A stretch of DNA of 64,000 bases, taken from Acinetobacter celticus (GTDB taxonomy: Bacteria; Pseudomonadota; Gammaproteobacteria; Pseudomonadales; Moraxellaceae). Location of the stretch: positions 1 to 64,000 of the forward strand of contig NZ_MBDL01000008.1 in NCBI RefSeq assembly GCF_001707755.1, given 5' to 3'. This document shows, in pieces, positions 38,128-49,100 of this stretch. Position 1 is the first letter of the stretch, and each line of letters begins with the position of its first letter. The notes beneath the pieces are model-generated. The model saw only the letters and a list, made by a program, of their open reading frames with translations. It had not been told where the DNA came from and did not search any database. Position numbers and translations under genes: made by a program.

Positions 38128-38823
38128 ATGCAAATTTTTAAAAATGGTGTTCTATTTATATCACTGATCGTAACTACATTTACGGCGCAGACTATTTTTG
38201 CTAAAGAAGCGCCACTTGAATTAAAAAAGGCGTGTCTTAAAAATAATCCTTTGGCTATTGGTGATACTGATCCAGAGTTGATAGACTTGTATAGCCAAAT
38301 ATGTGATAAAAAAAAATATAAAAATCAAGAGATGATTACTCAATTAAGTATTCAAATTGCACAAAAGTATCAAACATTAGGCCAAAATTTAAAGGCTTTA
38401 CAATTGGTCGACTCACTTCGTAAAAGAAATATAGATAGCCAAGAAATGACGGATATTACTTTTTTAGCGAGCATTGCAATTTCACAAAATGCATTAAATC
38501 AAATGCGTACTACTGAATTACGTGCTTTAACAGAAACCACTTATGTACCTGCGAAGCAATTAACTGAAACGATTCGATTTGCTCAGCCCACCGTTGAAAA
38601 TTATTCAATGAAAAAAGCTGAGAATGCAAACAAACCCAAAATATTCAATAGATCAACTGCAAAAAACAGTGATTTCAAAAAAATAAAAAATACCAGCATG
38701 GTAAAAGCCAGTGGGCAAAAGAGTTCTAAACCAAGTAAAACAACAGTTTCTAAAGACCATGTCATTGCTAAAACGACATCTTCTTCAAGTGCATCTCCAT
38801 TCGATACATTAAATAAAAAATAA
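38128..38823 (+). CDS. asaA: AsaA-like periplasmic T6SS protein
   Basis: A 231-aa exported protein: signal peptide MQIFKNGVLFISLIVTTFTA, a helical domain (residues 30-150) with two cysteines (KKACLKN and SQICDKK), then a Lys/Ser-rich disordered tail. Its position directly before tssB is that of Acinetobacter AsaA, reported to affect TssM stability and T6SS assembly. The symbol is based on position, size and signal peptide. Confidence 0.7.
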   Translation: MQIFKNGVLFISLIVTTFTAQTIFAKEAPLELKKACLKNNPLAIGDTDPELIDLYSQICDKKKYKNQEMITQLSIQIAQKYQTLGQNLKALQLVDSLRKRNIDSQEMTDITFLASIAISQNALNQMRTTELRALTETTYVPAKQLTETIRFAQPTVENYSMKKAENANKPKIFNRSTAKNSDFKKIKNTSMVKASGQKSSKPSKTTVSKDHVIAKTTSSSSASPFDTLNKK

Positions 38824-38837
38824 GAAAGGAAAAAAAT

Positions 38838-39341
38838 ATGGCAAAGCGTGAAAGTGTGCAAAAAAAATTGCAACGAATTCGGCCACCACGTGTCCAGTTA
38901 ACTTATGACGTAGAAGTTGGCGATGGCAAAGAAATTAAAGAATTGCCTTTTGTTGTCGGTATCTTAGGCGATTTTTCCGCTGCCTCAAAATTAGAAAAAG
39001 CCAAACTTAAAGACAAAAAATTTATTAATGTCGATTTAGAAAATATTGATGAAGTGATTGAATCATTAGCGCCACGGGCAAATTTTCAAGTCAAAAACAC
39101 CTTAACTGAAGAGAGTGGCAATATGTCCATAGATTTGACCTTTAAATCTATGGACGATTTTCGTCCTGAAAATGTTGCTCAACAGGTAGAACCATTAAAA
39201 AAATTGGTAATTGCTCGTGAGCGTCTAACCGATTTACGCAATAAAATTTCAAATAATGAGCGTTTAGAGGACTTACTGGATGAGATTCTACAAAATACAG
39301 ATCAAGTACGTAAATTAAGTGCGGAGGTAGAACATGAGTAG
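38838..39341 (+). CDS. tssB: T6SS contractile sheath small subunit TssB (VipA)
   Basis: A 167-aa protein with RIRPPRVQLTYDVEVGDGKE and LPFVVGILGDFS, the TssB signature, and the ENVAQQVEPLKKLVIARERL helix that meets TssC. It forms the sheath with TssC around the Hcp tube. AGGA-rich RBS; 14 bp after asaA and overlapping tssC by 8 nt. Confidence 0.96.
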   Translation: MAKRESVQKKLQRIRPPRVQLTYDVEVGDGKEIKELPFVVGILGDFSAASKLEKAKLKDKKFINVDLENIDEVIESLAPRANFQVKNTLTEESGNMSIDLTFKSMDDFRPENVAQQVEPLKKLVIARERLTDLRNKISNNERLEDLLDEILQNTDQVRKLSAEVEHE

Positions 39342-40815
39342 TTTAGCAACGAACTCTACACCTCATATGGTTACTGGTGAATATTCACTGCTTGATTCCA
39401 TTGTTGAACAAAGTCGGGTGGCTCGGACACATAATGAGCATGATCGTGCTAAAAGTTTAATTGGCGAATTAGCCAAAGAAGTTATGGCTGGAACAATCAC
39501 AATCTCAGAAAATATGACCTTGTCGATTGATAAACGGATTGCAGAACTTGATGCCTTAATTTCTTCACAGCTCAGCCAAATTATGCATCATGCTGAATTT
39601 CAAAAAATTGAATCGACTTGGCGTGGTTTATATTACTTTTGTCAGGAAACCCCATCAAATTCCTTAATTAAGATTCGCATGCTGAATACGACAAAAAAGG
39701 AATTAATTAAAGATTTTCAAGGTGCAACGGATTTTGATCAAAGTACACTGTTTAAGAAAATTTATGAAGAAGAATATGGTTCATTTGGCGGGGCACCTTA
39801 TGCAACATTAATTGGCGATTTTGAGTTTGATCGTACTGCATCTGACATGTACTTGTTAGAGCAAATATCACATGTTGCTGCCGCCGCACATGCACCATTT
39901 ATTTCAGCGGCCAATCCAGAAATGTTTGGTTTGGAGTCTTTTACAGATATTGACAGACCTAGAGATGTATCTAAAATTTTTGAAACTGCTGAATATGTAC
40001 AGTGGCGTTCATTCCGTGAAAGTGATGATGCGCGCTATGTAGCTCTCACAATGCCACGGGTATTAGGGCGTTTACCTTATCACCCGAAAGAAGGGACTGC
40101 GACTGAAGGTTTTAATTATGTAGAAGAAGTTTCAGGTAAAAATCATCAAGAATATTTATGGATGAATGCAGCTTATGCCTTTGCAACACGCTTAACGAAT
40201 GCCTTTGATACACATGGTTGGTGCGCTGCTATTCGGGGAGTAGAAGGTGGCGGTTTAGTTGAAGGCTTACCTGTCCACACTTTCAAAACCAATGATGGTG
40301 AAGTCGTATTTAAATGCCCGACTGAAATAGCAATTACTGATCGTCGTGAAAAGGAGCTGAATGACTTAGGTTTTATTCCTTTAGTTCATTGTAAAAATAC
40401 AGATTATGCTGCTTTTTTTGGGGCACAATCGACTCAAAAACCAAAAAAATATGATAGTGATACAGCGAATGCGAATTCTTCTTTATCTAGTCAAATTCAA
40501 TATATTATGGCGGTTTCAAGAATTGCGCACTACTTAAAAGCAATGATGCGTGACAAAGTCGGAAGTTTTGCTTCAGCTGGAAATGTCGAAGCCTTTTTGA
40601 ATGACTGGCTTTCACAATATGTCTTATTAGATGACGGCGCTTCGCAAGAGGCAAAAGCTCAATACCCACTTCGTGAAGCATCAGTAAAAGTTGTAGAAAA
40701 TCCAGCTCAACCTGGGCACTACAAGTCTGTGGTTTTTTTAAGGCCACATTTCCAGTTGGATGAGTTATCAGTGTCTTTGAGACTTGTTACTGAGCTTCCT
40801 CAGTCCTCAAATTAA
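39334..40815 (+). CDS. tssC: T6SS contractile sheath large subunit TssC (VipB)
   Basis: A 493-aa protein. Typical stretches are FQKIESTWRGLYYFCQETP, YGSFGGAPYATLIGDFEF, RVLGRLPYHPKEG and GGGLVEGLPVHTF. Length matches the family. It is the major sheath protein and the substrate that ClpV would normally disassemble. GGAGG lies before the ATG, inside the end of tssB. Confidence 0.97.
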   Translation: MSSLATNSTPHMVTGEYSLLDSIVEQSRVARTHNEHDRAKSLIGELAKEVMAGTITISENMTLSIDKRIAELDALISSQLSQIMHHAEFQKIESTWRGLYYFCQETPSNSLIKIRMLNTTKKELIKDFQGATDFDQSTLFKKIYEEEYGSFGGAPYATLIGDFEFDRTASDMYLLEQISHVAAAAHAPFISAANPEMFGLESFTDIDRPRDVSKIFETAEYVQWRSFRESDDARYVALTMPRVLGRLPYHPKEGTATEGFNYVEEVSGKNHQEYLWMNAAYAFATRLTNAFDTHGWCAAIRGVEGGGLVEGLPVHTFKTNDGEVVFKCPTEIAITDRREKELNDLGFIPLVHCKNTDYAAFFGAQSTQKPKKYDSDTANANSSLSSQIQYIMAVSRIAHYLKAMMRDKVGSFASAGNVEAFLNDWLSQYVLLDDGASQEAKAQYPLREASVKVVENPAQPGHYKSVVFLRPHFQLDELSVSLRLVTELPQSSN

Positions 40816-40863
40816 TGAGGCAACATATAATAATGTTAAAATAAAATTAGGAAAATCATAATA

Positions 40864-41367
40864 ATGAAAGATATTTACGTACAGTTTCGCGGAAAATATA
40901 AAGTCGATGGTGAATCCCGTGATTCAGAACATAAAAGTTGGCTAGAAGTAAACTCATGGTCACATAATATTCGTCAGCCAAAATCGGCAACCTCTTCAAG
41001 TGTGGGTGGCCATACAGCTGAACGTGTTGAACATTCTGATATGATTTTTATCAAAGACTTAGACGCAACCAGTCCAAAACTTTGGGAAGCATGTTCTGCT
41101 GGTTATACCTTTGATGAGGTTCAAATCGATTTTTATCGTGCAAATGGCGACAAACGAATTAAATATCTGCAAATTAAGTTAAAACATGTCCTTGTTTCAA
41201 GCGTAACGCCAAATGTAAATGAAGAGGGCGTACCTCTTGAAACTTTTGGTTTGAAATATGCGGCTGTTGAATGGACTTATAATCAACAGGATATTAATGG
41301 GACACAAAAGGGTGCAGTGACGAAAAAATGGTCTCTTTCGAATAACACTGCATCTTATGCAGCATAA
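40864..41367 (+). CDS. hcp: T6SS tube protein Hcp (TssD)
   Basis: A 167-aa Hcp1-family protein (MKDIYVQFRGKYKVDGESRD, LEVNSWSHNIRQP, GGHTAERVEHSDMIFIKDLD). It forms hexameric rings that stack into the inner tube and is the usual secreted marker of T6SS activity. A hairpin after the gene may help give it more stable mRNA than its neighbours. Confidence 0.97.
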   Translation: MKDIYVQFRGKYKVDGESRDSEHKSWLEVNSWSHNIRQPKSATSSSVGGHTAERVEHSDMIFIKDLDATSPKLWEACSAGYTFDEVQIDFYRANGDKRIKYLQIKLKHVLVSSVTPNVNEEGVPLETFGLKYAAVEWTYNQQDINGTQKGAVTKKWSLSNNTASYAA

Positions 41368-41383
41368 TTTAGAATTATAGATT

Positions 41384-41413
41384 AGTAGAGGCTACTATTT
41401 ATTGGCCTCTACT
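41384..41413 (+). other. Hairpin after hcp
   Basis: AGTAGAGGC / GCCTCTACT, a perfect 9-bp stem with 12-nt loop in the 77-bp hcp-tssE gap. No T-run, so it is probably a 3'-end stabiliser or partial terminator. Confidence 0.5.
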
Positions 41414-41444
41414 CCACTTATACAATAATATTAAAAATTAAAAT

Positions 41445-41921
41445 ATGAATTTAGATCAGTTATATCCTTATGGTTTTAAAACCACATTATTTGACCGCAT
41501 GTTGCCGAATGATCAACATGCAAAGAATGGTTTATCTTTACAGGAATTGCGGCAATCTGTTGCCTTGGATTTAGAAGACCTACTGAATAGTAGAGTCGCG
41601 AATTTAAATGGAATCATTGATGATTTTCCTTTAGTAAAGCGCTCTATTTTACAATTTGGAATTATTGATTTTGTGGGCTTATCTACAGCAAATCCCACAG
41701 ACTGTGACAAAATTTGCCAATCAATTGAACAGTCAATTGCCACTCATGAACCGCGTTTAAAACAGATAAAAGTTGAAATGCTAGTAGATGATCATAATAC
41801 AGGCGCACTATGTTTAAGCATTCATGCTTATTTAAATATACATCCGTTGTATGAGCCTGTCATTTTTGATGCTTTATTAAAACCAACAACACAACAATAT
41901 ATAATATCAACAAGAACTTGA
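41445..41921 (+). CDS. tssE: T6SS baseplate protein TssE (gp25-like)
   Basis: A 158-aa protein resembling phage T4 gp25 (LFDRMLPND, LRQSVALDLEDLLNSR, QFGIIDFVGLSTAN). It initiates sheath assembly in the baseplate. Its stop codon overlaps the likely TTG start of tssF. The ATG lacks a strong RBS, so it may rely on re-initiation. Confidence 0.93.
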   Translation: MNLDQLYPYGFKTTLFDRMLPNDQHAKNGLSLQELRQSVALDLEDLLNSRVANLNGIIDDFPLVKRSILQFGIIDFVGLSTANPTDCDKICQSIEQSIATHEPRLKQIKVEMLVDDHNTGALCLSIHAYLNIHPLYEPVIFDALLKPTTQQYIISTRT

Positions 41922-43741
41922 GTAGACGATTTGTGATTGAAGAACTGCTACCATACTATGAAAAACAATTGCAGGAGTTTGGGCATCAATCTCGTGAATT
42001 TGCTCATAAATATCCAAAAATTGCGCAGCGTTTGTCACTGAATCAGGAGCAAATTGACGATCCTCATATTGAACGCCTCATTCAAGCATTCTCTTTAGTT
42101 GCTGCACGTATTGATAAGAAGCTCGCAGACAGTTATGACGTATTTACGCGTTCTATTTTTGAGGTGATGTTTCCTCAATATCTAAAACCGTTTCCAGCAT
42201 GTTCTATTGTTTCATTTGAAGACATCAATAAAATTAGACAATTAACAAATGTTTATAAAATTCCACGTAGTACAGCTTTAAAAGCGAAAAGTATACATGG
42301 TGTACAGTGTGAGTTTTCAACTGTACAAGATGTACACTTACTTCCTATTTGTATTAGACATATAGATTTTAAAGCACATTCAGCAACCCATTTACATTTA
42401 AATCAGAATGCAACATTAAGCTTAGGTTTTGAAATTTTTAATCAAAAAACCTCGATATTAATGACAGAAAAACTACCTATTTATTTAGATGCTATTTCTA
42501 ATTTTCCATTACAGGTTCTAGACAATATTTTTAATACCGAGACGCGGTTTTCTATTCAGTCCGATCAGCAGACCTTTGATATTGAAAATCCTTTTGAATT
42601 AATTGGATTTAATGAACAAGAAAGTGTGTTACCTATTGACCAACATACACATCAAGCTTATCGATTGCTGATGGAATATTTTTGTTTTCCAGAAAAGTAT
42701 AATTTTTTACAATTAAATTTGGACTGTTTAAAAAAAATAAGTTTATCTGGTGGAATATTTGAATTACAGATACATTTTAAACTCAATTTAAATGATCAAG
42801 TCAGTATTCGGAATTATTCCGAATTAAATACTGCAAATTTTAAATTGTTTGCAACACCTATTGTCAATTTATTTAAAAAGCAGGCAGAACCGCAAAAAAT
42901 AAATCACAAGCGTATGGAATATCAATTAATAACAGATATACATCACCCTAAATATTATCAAGCATATTCTATTTTAAACATGAATATGGTACGCGAAAAA
43001 AGTAATCAAGATCAAATTTTCCACCCAGTTTTGCCATTTTTTGCTATGAGCCATTATAATGATAATCAAGTTAATTTCTTTTATCGTCTCAATGCATCAC
43101 AGTTAAATAATAAAACACAGGAACTAAGTTATTCTTTAATTTCAAAGCATTTAGAACCACAAAGCACGAAATCTGATTTTATTAGCACTGAACTATTATG
43201 TTCAAATAAAGACTTGCCATATGAAAGTTATAATAAAGATCAAAATACACTCACTTTAAATGACAGTAGCTTGGTTCGTCGCGCATTGATGCTAAAAAGA
43301 CCGAATATTCCGTATTATTTTGAACAGAATAAAACAGAGCAATGGCGGATTATTTCTCACCTTTCTTTAAATAATATGTCTTTAATGCAAGGAGAAACAG
43401 TTTCACACATTAAAGAATTACTTGAACTTTATAATTTACCCAAGTCTAAAGAAAATCAAATGATTATCGATTCAATCAAAAAAATTGATTTTACACCTGC
43501 CCAAAAAATAATTAATGGCAAACCTTATCCATTATTCGTTCGAGGTATAAGTATTCAGCTTGGTCTAAATCCAGATGGTTTTCGAGGGCAAAGCATTTAT
43601 ATATTTAGCCAACTTTTGACACGAATTTTCAACTTAAAAGTTCAAATGAATAGTTATGTAGATGTGATTGTATATGATATTAAAACAAAGCAGGAGTTAT
43701 ACCAATGCGTACAAAACGTTGGTGGCAAGAAACTTCTGTAA
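41918..43741 (+). CDS. tssF: T6SS baseplate protein TssF
   Basis: A 607-aa wedge component. The N-terminal IEELLPYYEKQLQEFGHQSR and FAHKYPKIAQRL are canonical TssF, as is the later FVRGISIQLGLNPDGF. The start is uncertain: TTG at 41918 overlaps the tssE stop, while GTG at 41933 gives MIEELLPYYE, the usual family beginning. Overlaps tssG by 37 nt. Confidence 0.93.
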   Translation: MSRRFVIEELLPYYEKQLQEFGHQSREFAHKYPKIAQRLSLNQEQIDDPHIERLIQAFSLVAARIDKKLADSYDVFTRSIFEVMFPQYLKPFPACSIVSFEDINKIRQLTNVYKIPRSTALKAKSIHGVQCEFSTVQDVHLLPICIRHIDFKAHSATHLHLNQNATLSLGFEIFNQKTSILMTEKLPIYLDAISNFPLQVLDNIFNTETRFSIQSDQQTFDIENPFELIGFNEQESVLPIDQHTHQAYRLLMEYFCFPEKYNFLQLNLDCLKKISLSGGIFELQIHFKLNLNDQVSIRNYSELNTANFKLFATPIVNLFKKQAEPQKINHKRMEYQLITDIHHPKYYQAYSILNMNMVREKSNQDQIFHPVLPFFAMSHYNDNQVNFFYRLNASQLNNKTQELSYSLISKHLEPQSTKSDFISTELLCSNKDLPYESYNKDQNTLTLNDSSLVRRALMLKRPNIPYYFEQNKTEQWRIISHLSLNNMSLMQGETVSHIKELLELYNLPKSKENQMIIDSIKKIDFTPAQKIINGKPYPLFVRGISIQLGLNPDGFRGQSIYIFSQLLTRIFNLKVQMNSYVDVIVYDIKTKQELYQCVQNVGGKKLL

Positions 43742-44691
43742 TTGACAATTTATTAGAAAATCCGACCTCTTATGATTTTATTCAGGCGACAAGATTACTT
43801 CGACATATCCCTAAAAATAATAGGCAATGGTCTACATACTTTCATTTTAGTAGTTCGGTTAATTTAAATTTTCCACTTAATGAAATTGAGTCATTGCATT
43901 TAGAGAATGAGCAAATACACTTGACCAATTTAGTTGTTGGTCTAACTGGGATGCAAGGGGTTTTACCCTATAGCTATACAAATAAAATTAAATTGAGTAA
44001 CCGACAACAATGTGTTGAAACAATACAGTTTCTGAATTTATTTAATAATAAACTGACCTCGCAGTATGTTGATGCAACTCTGAATTACGACTTACCACTT
44101 CGTTATGAAATAGAAGATGAAAATAGCTACTTAAATATTATTCATGCCTTAAATGGTTATGTCAAAAATCAATATCAACAACCTGAGCTAGATGATTATT
44201 TTGCTGAATTTTCGGGTCTGATGCAGGGGCAGACCAATACTGTTTATGCACTGAAAACGATGTTGGGCTGTATTTTTAAAACATCGTTTGAAATTCGGGA
44301 ATTTTTACCTGAAAAATTTAAATTGGAACCGAAACAACAAACTTACTTAGGTGGCTCTCACTCTTTAGGCGCGGATACCTTTTGTGGTCAAACGATTAGA
44401 CAAATTACTGAAAAAATTGAAATTGTGATTGGGCCTTTAAATTATCAAGAATATTCTAGTTTTTTGCCTCATCATATGATGAGTGAAAAGCTAAAAAAAA
44501 TGCTAAAAACGTGGTGTAGCCCAACGCTTATGATTGATATTCGTTTAATATTAAAAAAAGAAGAAATAACCCCCATGTCTTTATGTGAGAATAAAAAATA
44601 TGGCTTATCACAAGGTGTTTTTCTACAACCTAACCTAACCGTGAATAATGATGAAACCTGTTATACGTTAATGGGGAATATCAATGATTAA
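43705..44691 (+). CDS. tssG: T6SS baseplate protein TssG
   Basis: A 328-aa protein beginning with VIDNLLENPTSYDFIQATRL, the standard TssG N-terminal pattern, with LTGMQGVLPYSYT and YLGGSHSLGADTFCGQT further on. Partner of TssF in the baseplate wedge. It overlaps both tssF and the next gene. Confidence 0.93.
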   Translation: MRTKRWWQETSVIDNLLENPTSYDFIQATRLLRHIPKNNRQWSTYFHFSSSVNLNFPLNEIESLHLENEQIHLTNLVVGLTGMQGVLPYSYTNKIKLSNRQQCVETIQFLNLFNNKLTSQYVDATLNYDLPLRYEIEDENSYLNIIHALNGYVKNQYQQPELDDYFAEFSGLMQGQTNTVYALKTMLGCIFKTSFEIREFLPEKFKLEPKQQTYLGGSHSLGADTFCGQTIRQITEKIEIVIGPLNYQEYSSFLPHHMMSEKLKKMLKTWCSPTLMIDIRLILKKEEITPMSLCENKKYGLSQGVFLQPNLTVNNDETCYTLMGNIND

Positions 44692-46120
44692 AATCATTAT
44701 TGGAGTATTTATAACCTTAGCAACTATTATCTTTATTAGCATTACTTTTTATTGGCGCGATACATTTTATAATCCAACAGAAAAGGATATTATTCAATAT
44801 TTTTTGGGTCTTCCAGTTGTCCTCACTTTTTCTATTTTATCTCCTTATTTTATTTATAAAATAATGCAAAAACACAAAAAAAGCCAATTAGAAAATCAAG
44901 ATGAAGTGGCTAACAGGCAGGCTATTCAAGTAACTGAAAAGAAGGAAAATAGAGTACCTAAAAATAGTCAAGCATTTAAATTAAATATTTATTCATCAAC
45001 AGCTTGGCATAATTTTGGTGAAAATGAAGAAATTATTGAGAAAAGTAAGCAATTTAAAAGTCCGGAACTAGATACTCATTTATGTAATACCTATGGACTT
45101 CCAATTTTATCATTTCGCATTCAAAAATTAGATGAGTTACTCGCCACTGGAGATGAAGAGGATATTCGCTTCACAATACGTGAAAAACGTATTAAGCAAC
45201 TGATTACACATCAAATTGAACAACATTCAGAAGTTTTATTTCAGGTTGCAAATCATTTAAAACAGTCGGCAATGCACTATGACAGTGAGTTGGCATACCA
45301 ATATCGTATGCATCCTGCATGGTTAGACTTAAATCAAAATAACAATGAAACTATTGAAGAAGAGTTACCTATCGTTGATTTTGTACCGAGATTAAATCAA
45401 CTAAATCTGTACATTTTATTGCCTGAACATTTAATTCATCAATGGAATGAATCAACTCGCGAAAAAATACTTGACCAGTTTGTAGAGAATTATTCAATAT
45501 TACCACTACAGATTTCTATTGAATATTATTTTATTAATCAAGAACAAGCTTATACAACATGGCTAAATTTACTTGAAGAAATATCAAAAAAATCATATGA
45601 ATTTAATCTTATTATTAGTGCAGACTCTGAAATTGATCAGGAATGGGTTGATGAAAAGAATTGGCAATCTGAAGCTTATATTGCTGCAGAATTTACCTCT
45701 AGCTGGTGCATCGCGAATAATTCTACAGAGGTGATTGATTTAACACCTCAGCAAACGGTAAATATTAATATTGATGAGCCTCACGCCACACAATTTTTAC
45801 AAAAAAATAAGTTGAATCAATTGGCCCAGTTTGAACAAGAGGATCCGTTTCTATTCATCTTGGATGATATTACCGATATTAAAAAATCAAAAAAAGTACA
45901 ACAGATATTTACTGAAATCAAAATAGAACCACATCATTTTTTATATTTAAAACAGAATTTTGGACATACACAACAGGTTGCCAAAATTTTTACATTTATG
46001 TTAGGAGCACATTTACCAAATGATTTGATGGCCATGGTTTATAGCACTGATCAAGATTCAGTATATGTCTATTTTGAACAATATTTAGCTGAAAATATAA
46101 ATAAAAATTTGTTGAATTGA
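44684..46120 (+). CDS. asaB: AsaB-like Acinetobacter T6SS membrane protein, unknown role
   Basis: A 478-aa protein with two N-terminal membrane helices (residues 1-24 and about 38-60) and a large acidic cytosolic part rich in Glu, Gln and Asn. No known domain recognised. It lies between tssG and tssM, the position of the genus-specific asaB gene, and overlaps tssG by 8 nt. The two-helix topology and site next to tssM suggest membrane-complex association; the symbol rests on position. Confidence 0.65.
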   Translation: MIKIIIGVFITLATIIFISITFYWRDTFYNPTEKDIIQYFLGLPVVLTFSILSPYFIYKIMQKHKKSQLENQDEVANRQAIQVTEKKENRVPKNSQAFKLNIYSSTAWHNFGENEEIIEKSKQFKSPELDTHLCNTYGLPILSFRIQKLDELLATGDEEDIRFTIREKRIKQLITHQIEQHSEVLFQVANHLKQSAMHYDSELAYQYRMHPAWLDLNQNNNETIEEELPIVDFVPRLNQLNLYILLPEHLIHQWNESTREKILDQFVENYSILPLQISIEYYFINQEQAYTTWLNLLEEISKKSYEFNLIISADSEIDQEWVDEKNWQSEAYIAAEFTSSWCIANNSTEVIDLTPQQTVNINIDEPHATQFLQKNKLNQLAQFEQEDPFLFILDDITDIKKSKKVQQIFTEIKIEPHHFLYLKQNFGHTQQVAKIFTFMLGAHLPNDLMAMVYSTDQDSVYVYFEQYLAENINKNLLN

Positions 46121-46149
46121 TTGTAATAAAACATAAATAAGAGAAAAAA

Positions 46150-49100
46150 GTGAATACATTATTTTATACGATGCTGGGCTATATTTGGCAATATGTGACA
46201 AATCCGAAAGCTATTATGGCTTTATCATTTTTTGTAGCAATTTTGGCTATGCACAATACCGTGCCAAATAAAGTTTTCTGGATTATTGTTTCAGTTTATA
46301 TTTTAGGCTTAATGGCCTGGGGTATATATGAGTTTGTACAACGTTATCGCCAAGAGCAACAAGGTGAAATATTAGCCGAAGCGATAACAAAGGACACTGT
46401 TGCAGAATACGGAAAGCAGAAAAATAAAGAAGAGCTTCACTTAATTAATCAACAAATGAAAGACTCCATTCAGTTACTACGAAAATCTAAACTAGGTGAT
46501 AAAAAGGGCAGTATCGCATTATATGAATTGCCTTGGTACATGGTCATTGGTAATCCTGCAGCAGGAAAAAGTTCTGCAATTTATAATTCTGGACTACGTT
46601 TTCCCTTTGAGGAAACGCATCAAAAAATGGTGTCTGCTGGCTTAAGCGGTACACGAAGTTGTGACTGGTTTTTTTCTACAGATGGTATTTTATTAGATAC
46701 GGCGGGCCGTTATTCGGTCTATGCAGAAGATCATTCTGAATGGTTAAGTTTTTTAAAAATTTTAAAAAAGAGTCGATCAAAAGCCCCAATTAATGGCTTA
46801 ATCGTCATTGTCAGTGTGGCTGAATTGGTCAGCCAAAGTCCTGAAAAATCTATTAAATTGGCTAAAAATTTACGTGCTCGTATTCAAGATTTAACAGAAC
46901 GTTTGGAAATTTTCCCACCTATTTATTTAGTCTTTTCTAAAATGGATTTGATTGCAGGTTTTACAGAGTTTTTTGAGTGTTACGATCATGATGAATTTGA
47001 TCAAGTCTGGGGAGCAACATTGCCATATGATCCTCATTCCTCTGAAAATTCGGTAGAACTATTCGAAAAGCATTATGGTCTTTTATACGATGGTTTGAAA
47101 AGTGTAAGTACAACTCATCTTAGTCGTCGACATTCACAGAATATTTCACCGAGTGTAATGACATTTCCACTCGAGTTCAAAAGTTTAAAACCGGTATTAA
47201 AAACCTTTATTGGTACATTATTTCAAGATAACCCATATCAATTTAAACCTGTTTTTCGGGGCTTTTATTTTACCAGTGCTTTGCAGGAAGGTAGCATTGA
47301 AAGTCCAATGACTGAGCAGATTGCTGAGGATTTTCATTTAGTTAAAAGTCCTGATAGTCATTTCGGTATTCCAACACATTCTATTTCACAAGATCACGGT
47401 TATTTTCTCAAAGGATTATTTTCCAGTGTGATTTTAAAAGATAAAAATTTGGTTAAACAACATATTAATCCTGCACGTAAGCGCCAACGGTTTTTATTGT
47501 TTATTACAACTTTATGTCTGGTCGCGGTAATTTTAAGTTTGTGGGTTTGGTCTTATCGAAATAATCAGCAATTGATCGCAGAAGTACAGGCTGATTTAAA
47601 CAAAGTGGTACAAATGGAAGCGCGTTCTGGCAATGAGCTATCGACTCAATTTGATGCTTTGCTTATTTTACAAGGTCACTTACAACAATTGGATCATTTT
47701 GATCAGGATCGGCCATTAAAATATCGTTTTGGTCTTTACCATGGAAATGAAATTCGTGAAAAGCTGAAAACTGAATATTTAAAAGGCATTCAAAAAATAA
47801 TATTACAACCCACACAGCAGAATATGGCGCAATATTTACAACGAGTAAAAAATAATGAATCGGTCTTAAAAGACAATCATATTAATGTGAAGTTAAATCA
47901 AAAAAATCGTTCAAATCAACCTTATTCAGAGCCTGTCGAGAGTAATCCTCAAGATGCTTACAATACGCTAAAAGCCTATTTAATGTTGAGTAATCCACAA
48001 TATATGGACGCCAGTCATTTAGGCGACCAAGTAACGCGATTTTGGCGTTCATGGTTAGATGCGAATCGAGGAGAAATGCCACGCAATGATATGCTTTCGA
48101 AAGCAGAACAATTGCTTTCTTACACCATGACTTTAGCAAATGATCCTAAATTTCCACGAATAGAAGCGGATTCGAATTTAGTCGAACAAACCCGTCAGAT
48201 TTTAAACACAATTACTACAGGTATTCCTGCACGTGACCGCGTTTATAATGAAATAAAAATGCGTGCATCAGTTCGGTTTCCTACATTGACTGTCAAACAA
48301 ATAGTTGGAGAGTCGAATCAAAACAGTATGTTAGGTAGTTATGCTTTATCAGGAATCTTTAGTTATCAGGCATGGAATGAATATGTAAAAGATGCCATCG
48401 CACAGGCAGCCAATCATCCAACGGATAGTAAAGATTGGGTGCTGAATCTAAATCAATCTGAAGATTTAACATTTAGCGGTAGCCCAGAGCAAATTCGTAA
48501 GCAACTCACCGACTTATATAAACAAGAATATATTGTTGAATGGCGAAAATTTTTAAACGGTATTCACTATGCTAAAAGCCCTGATTTTAAACAGCAAACA
48601 AAATACATTGACAGTTTAGGAGAACCAGAAAATTCGCCAATAAGAGCTGTGTTTAACCGCGTTGCGCAAGAAACCAACTGGGATAATCCTATTATTCAAG
48701 CAGAATTAGAAACACCGAAAAAGGGTTTTGTGGCATGGTTTAAGCGAAAATTTTTAAAACGTCATGATGATTTATTTGCACAGCAGAATGTATCTACTGT
48801 CACGCAAGGTGTCATTGCAAAAGAATTTCATATCTTTTATCAAATTGTGCGTAAGCGAGATGATCAGCAAAATAAATCATTGTTAGATGAATATATGCAA
48901 TCTATAAGCCAAATTAGAAGTAAATTAAATGACTTACGAAGTGCAGGCGATGTTGGGCCTGCAAGTATGGCATTAGCCAAACAGACCATCACTGACCAAA
49001 ATTCTGTGTTTAATATGACCCAGAAATTTGTGGATGAAAAAATGGCTGTTGGTTTAAAAGAAGCGGATCATCAGCTTTTACAAAAATTACTGATTCATCC

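Noticed and set aside
44684..46120. asaB as a TssJ or TssL replacement by homology
   Set aside because: No lipobox and no DotU-like motif; its role is left open.
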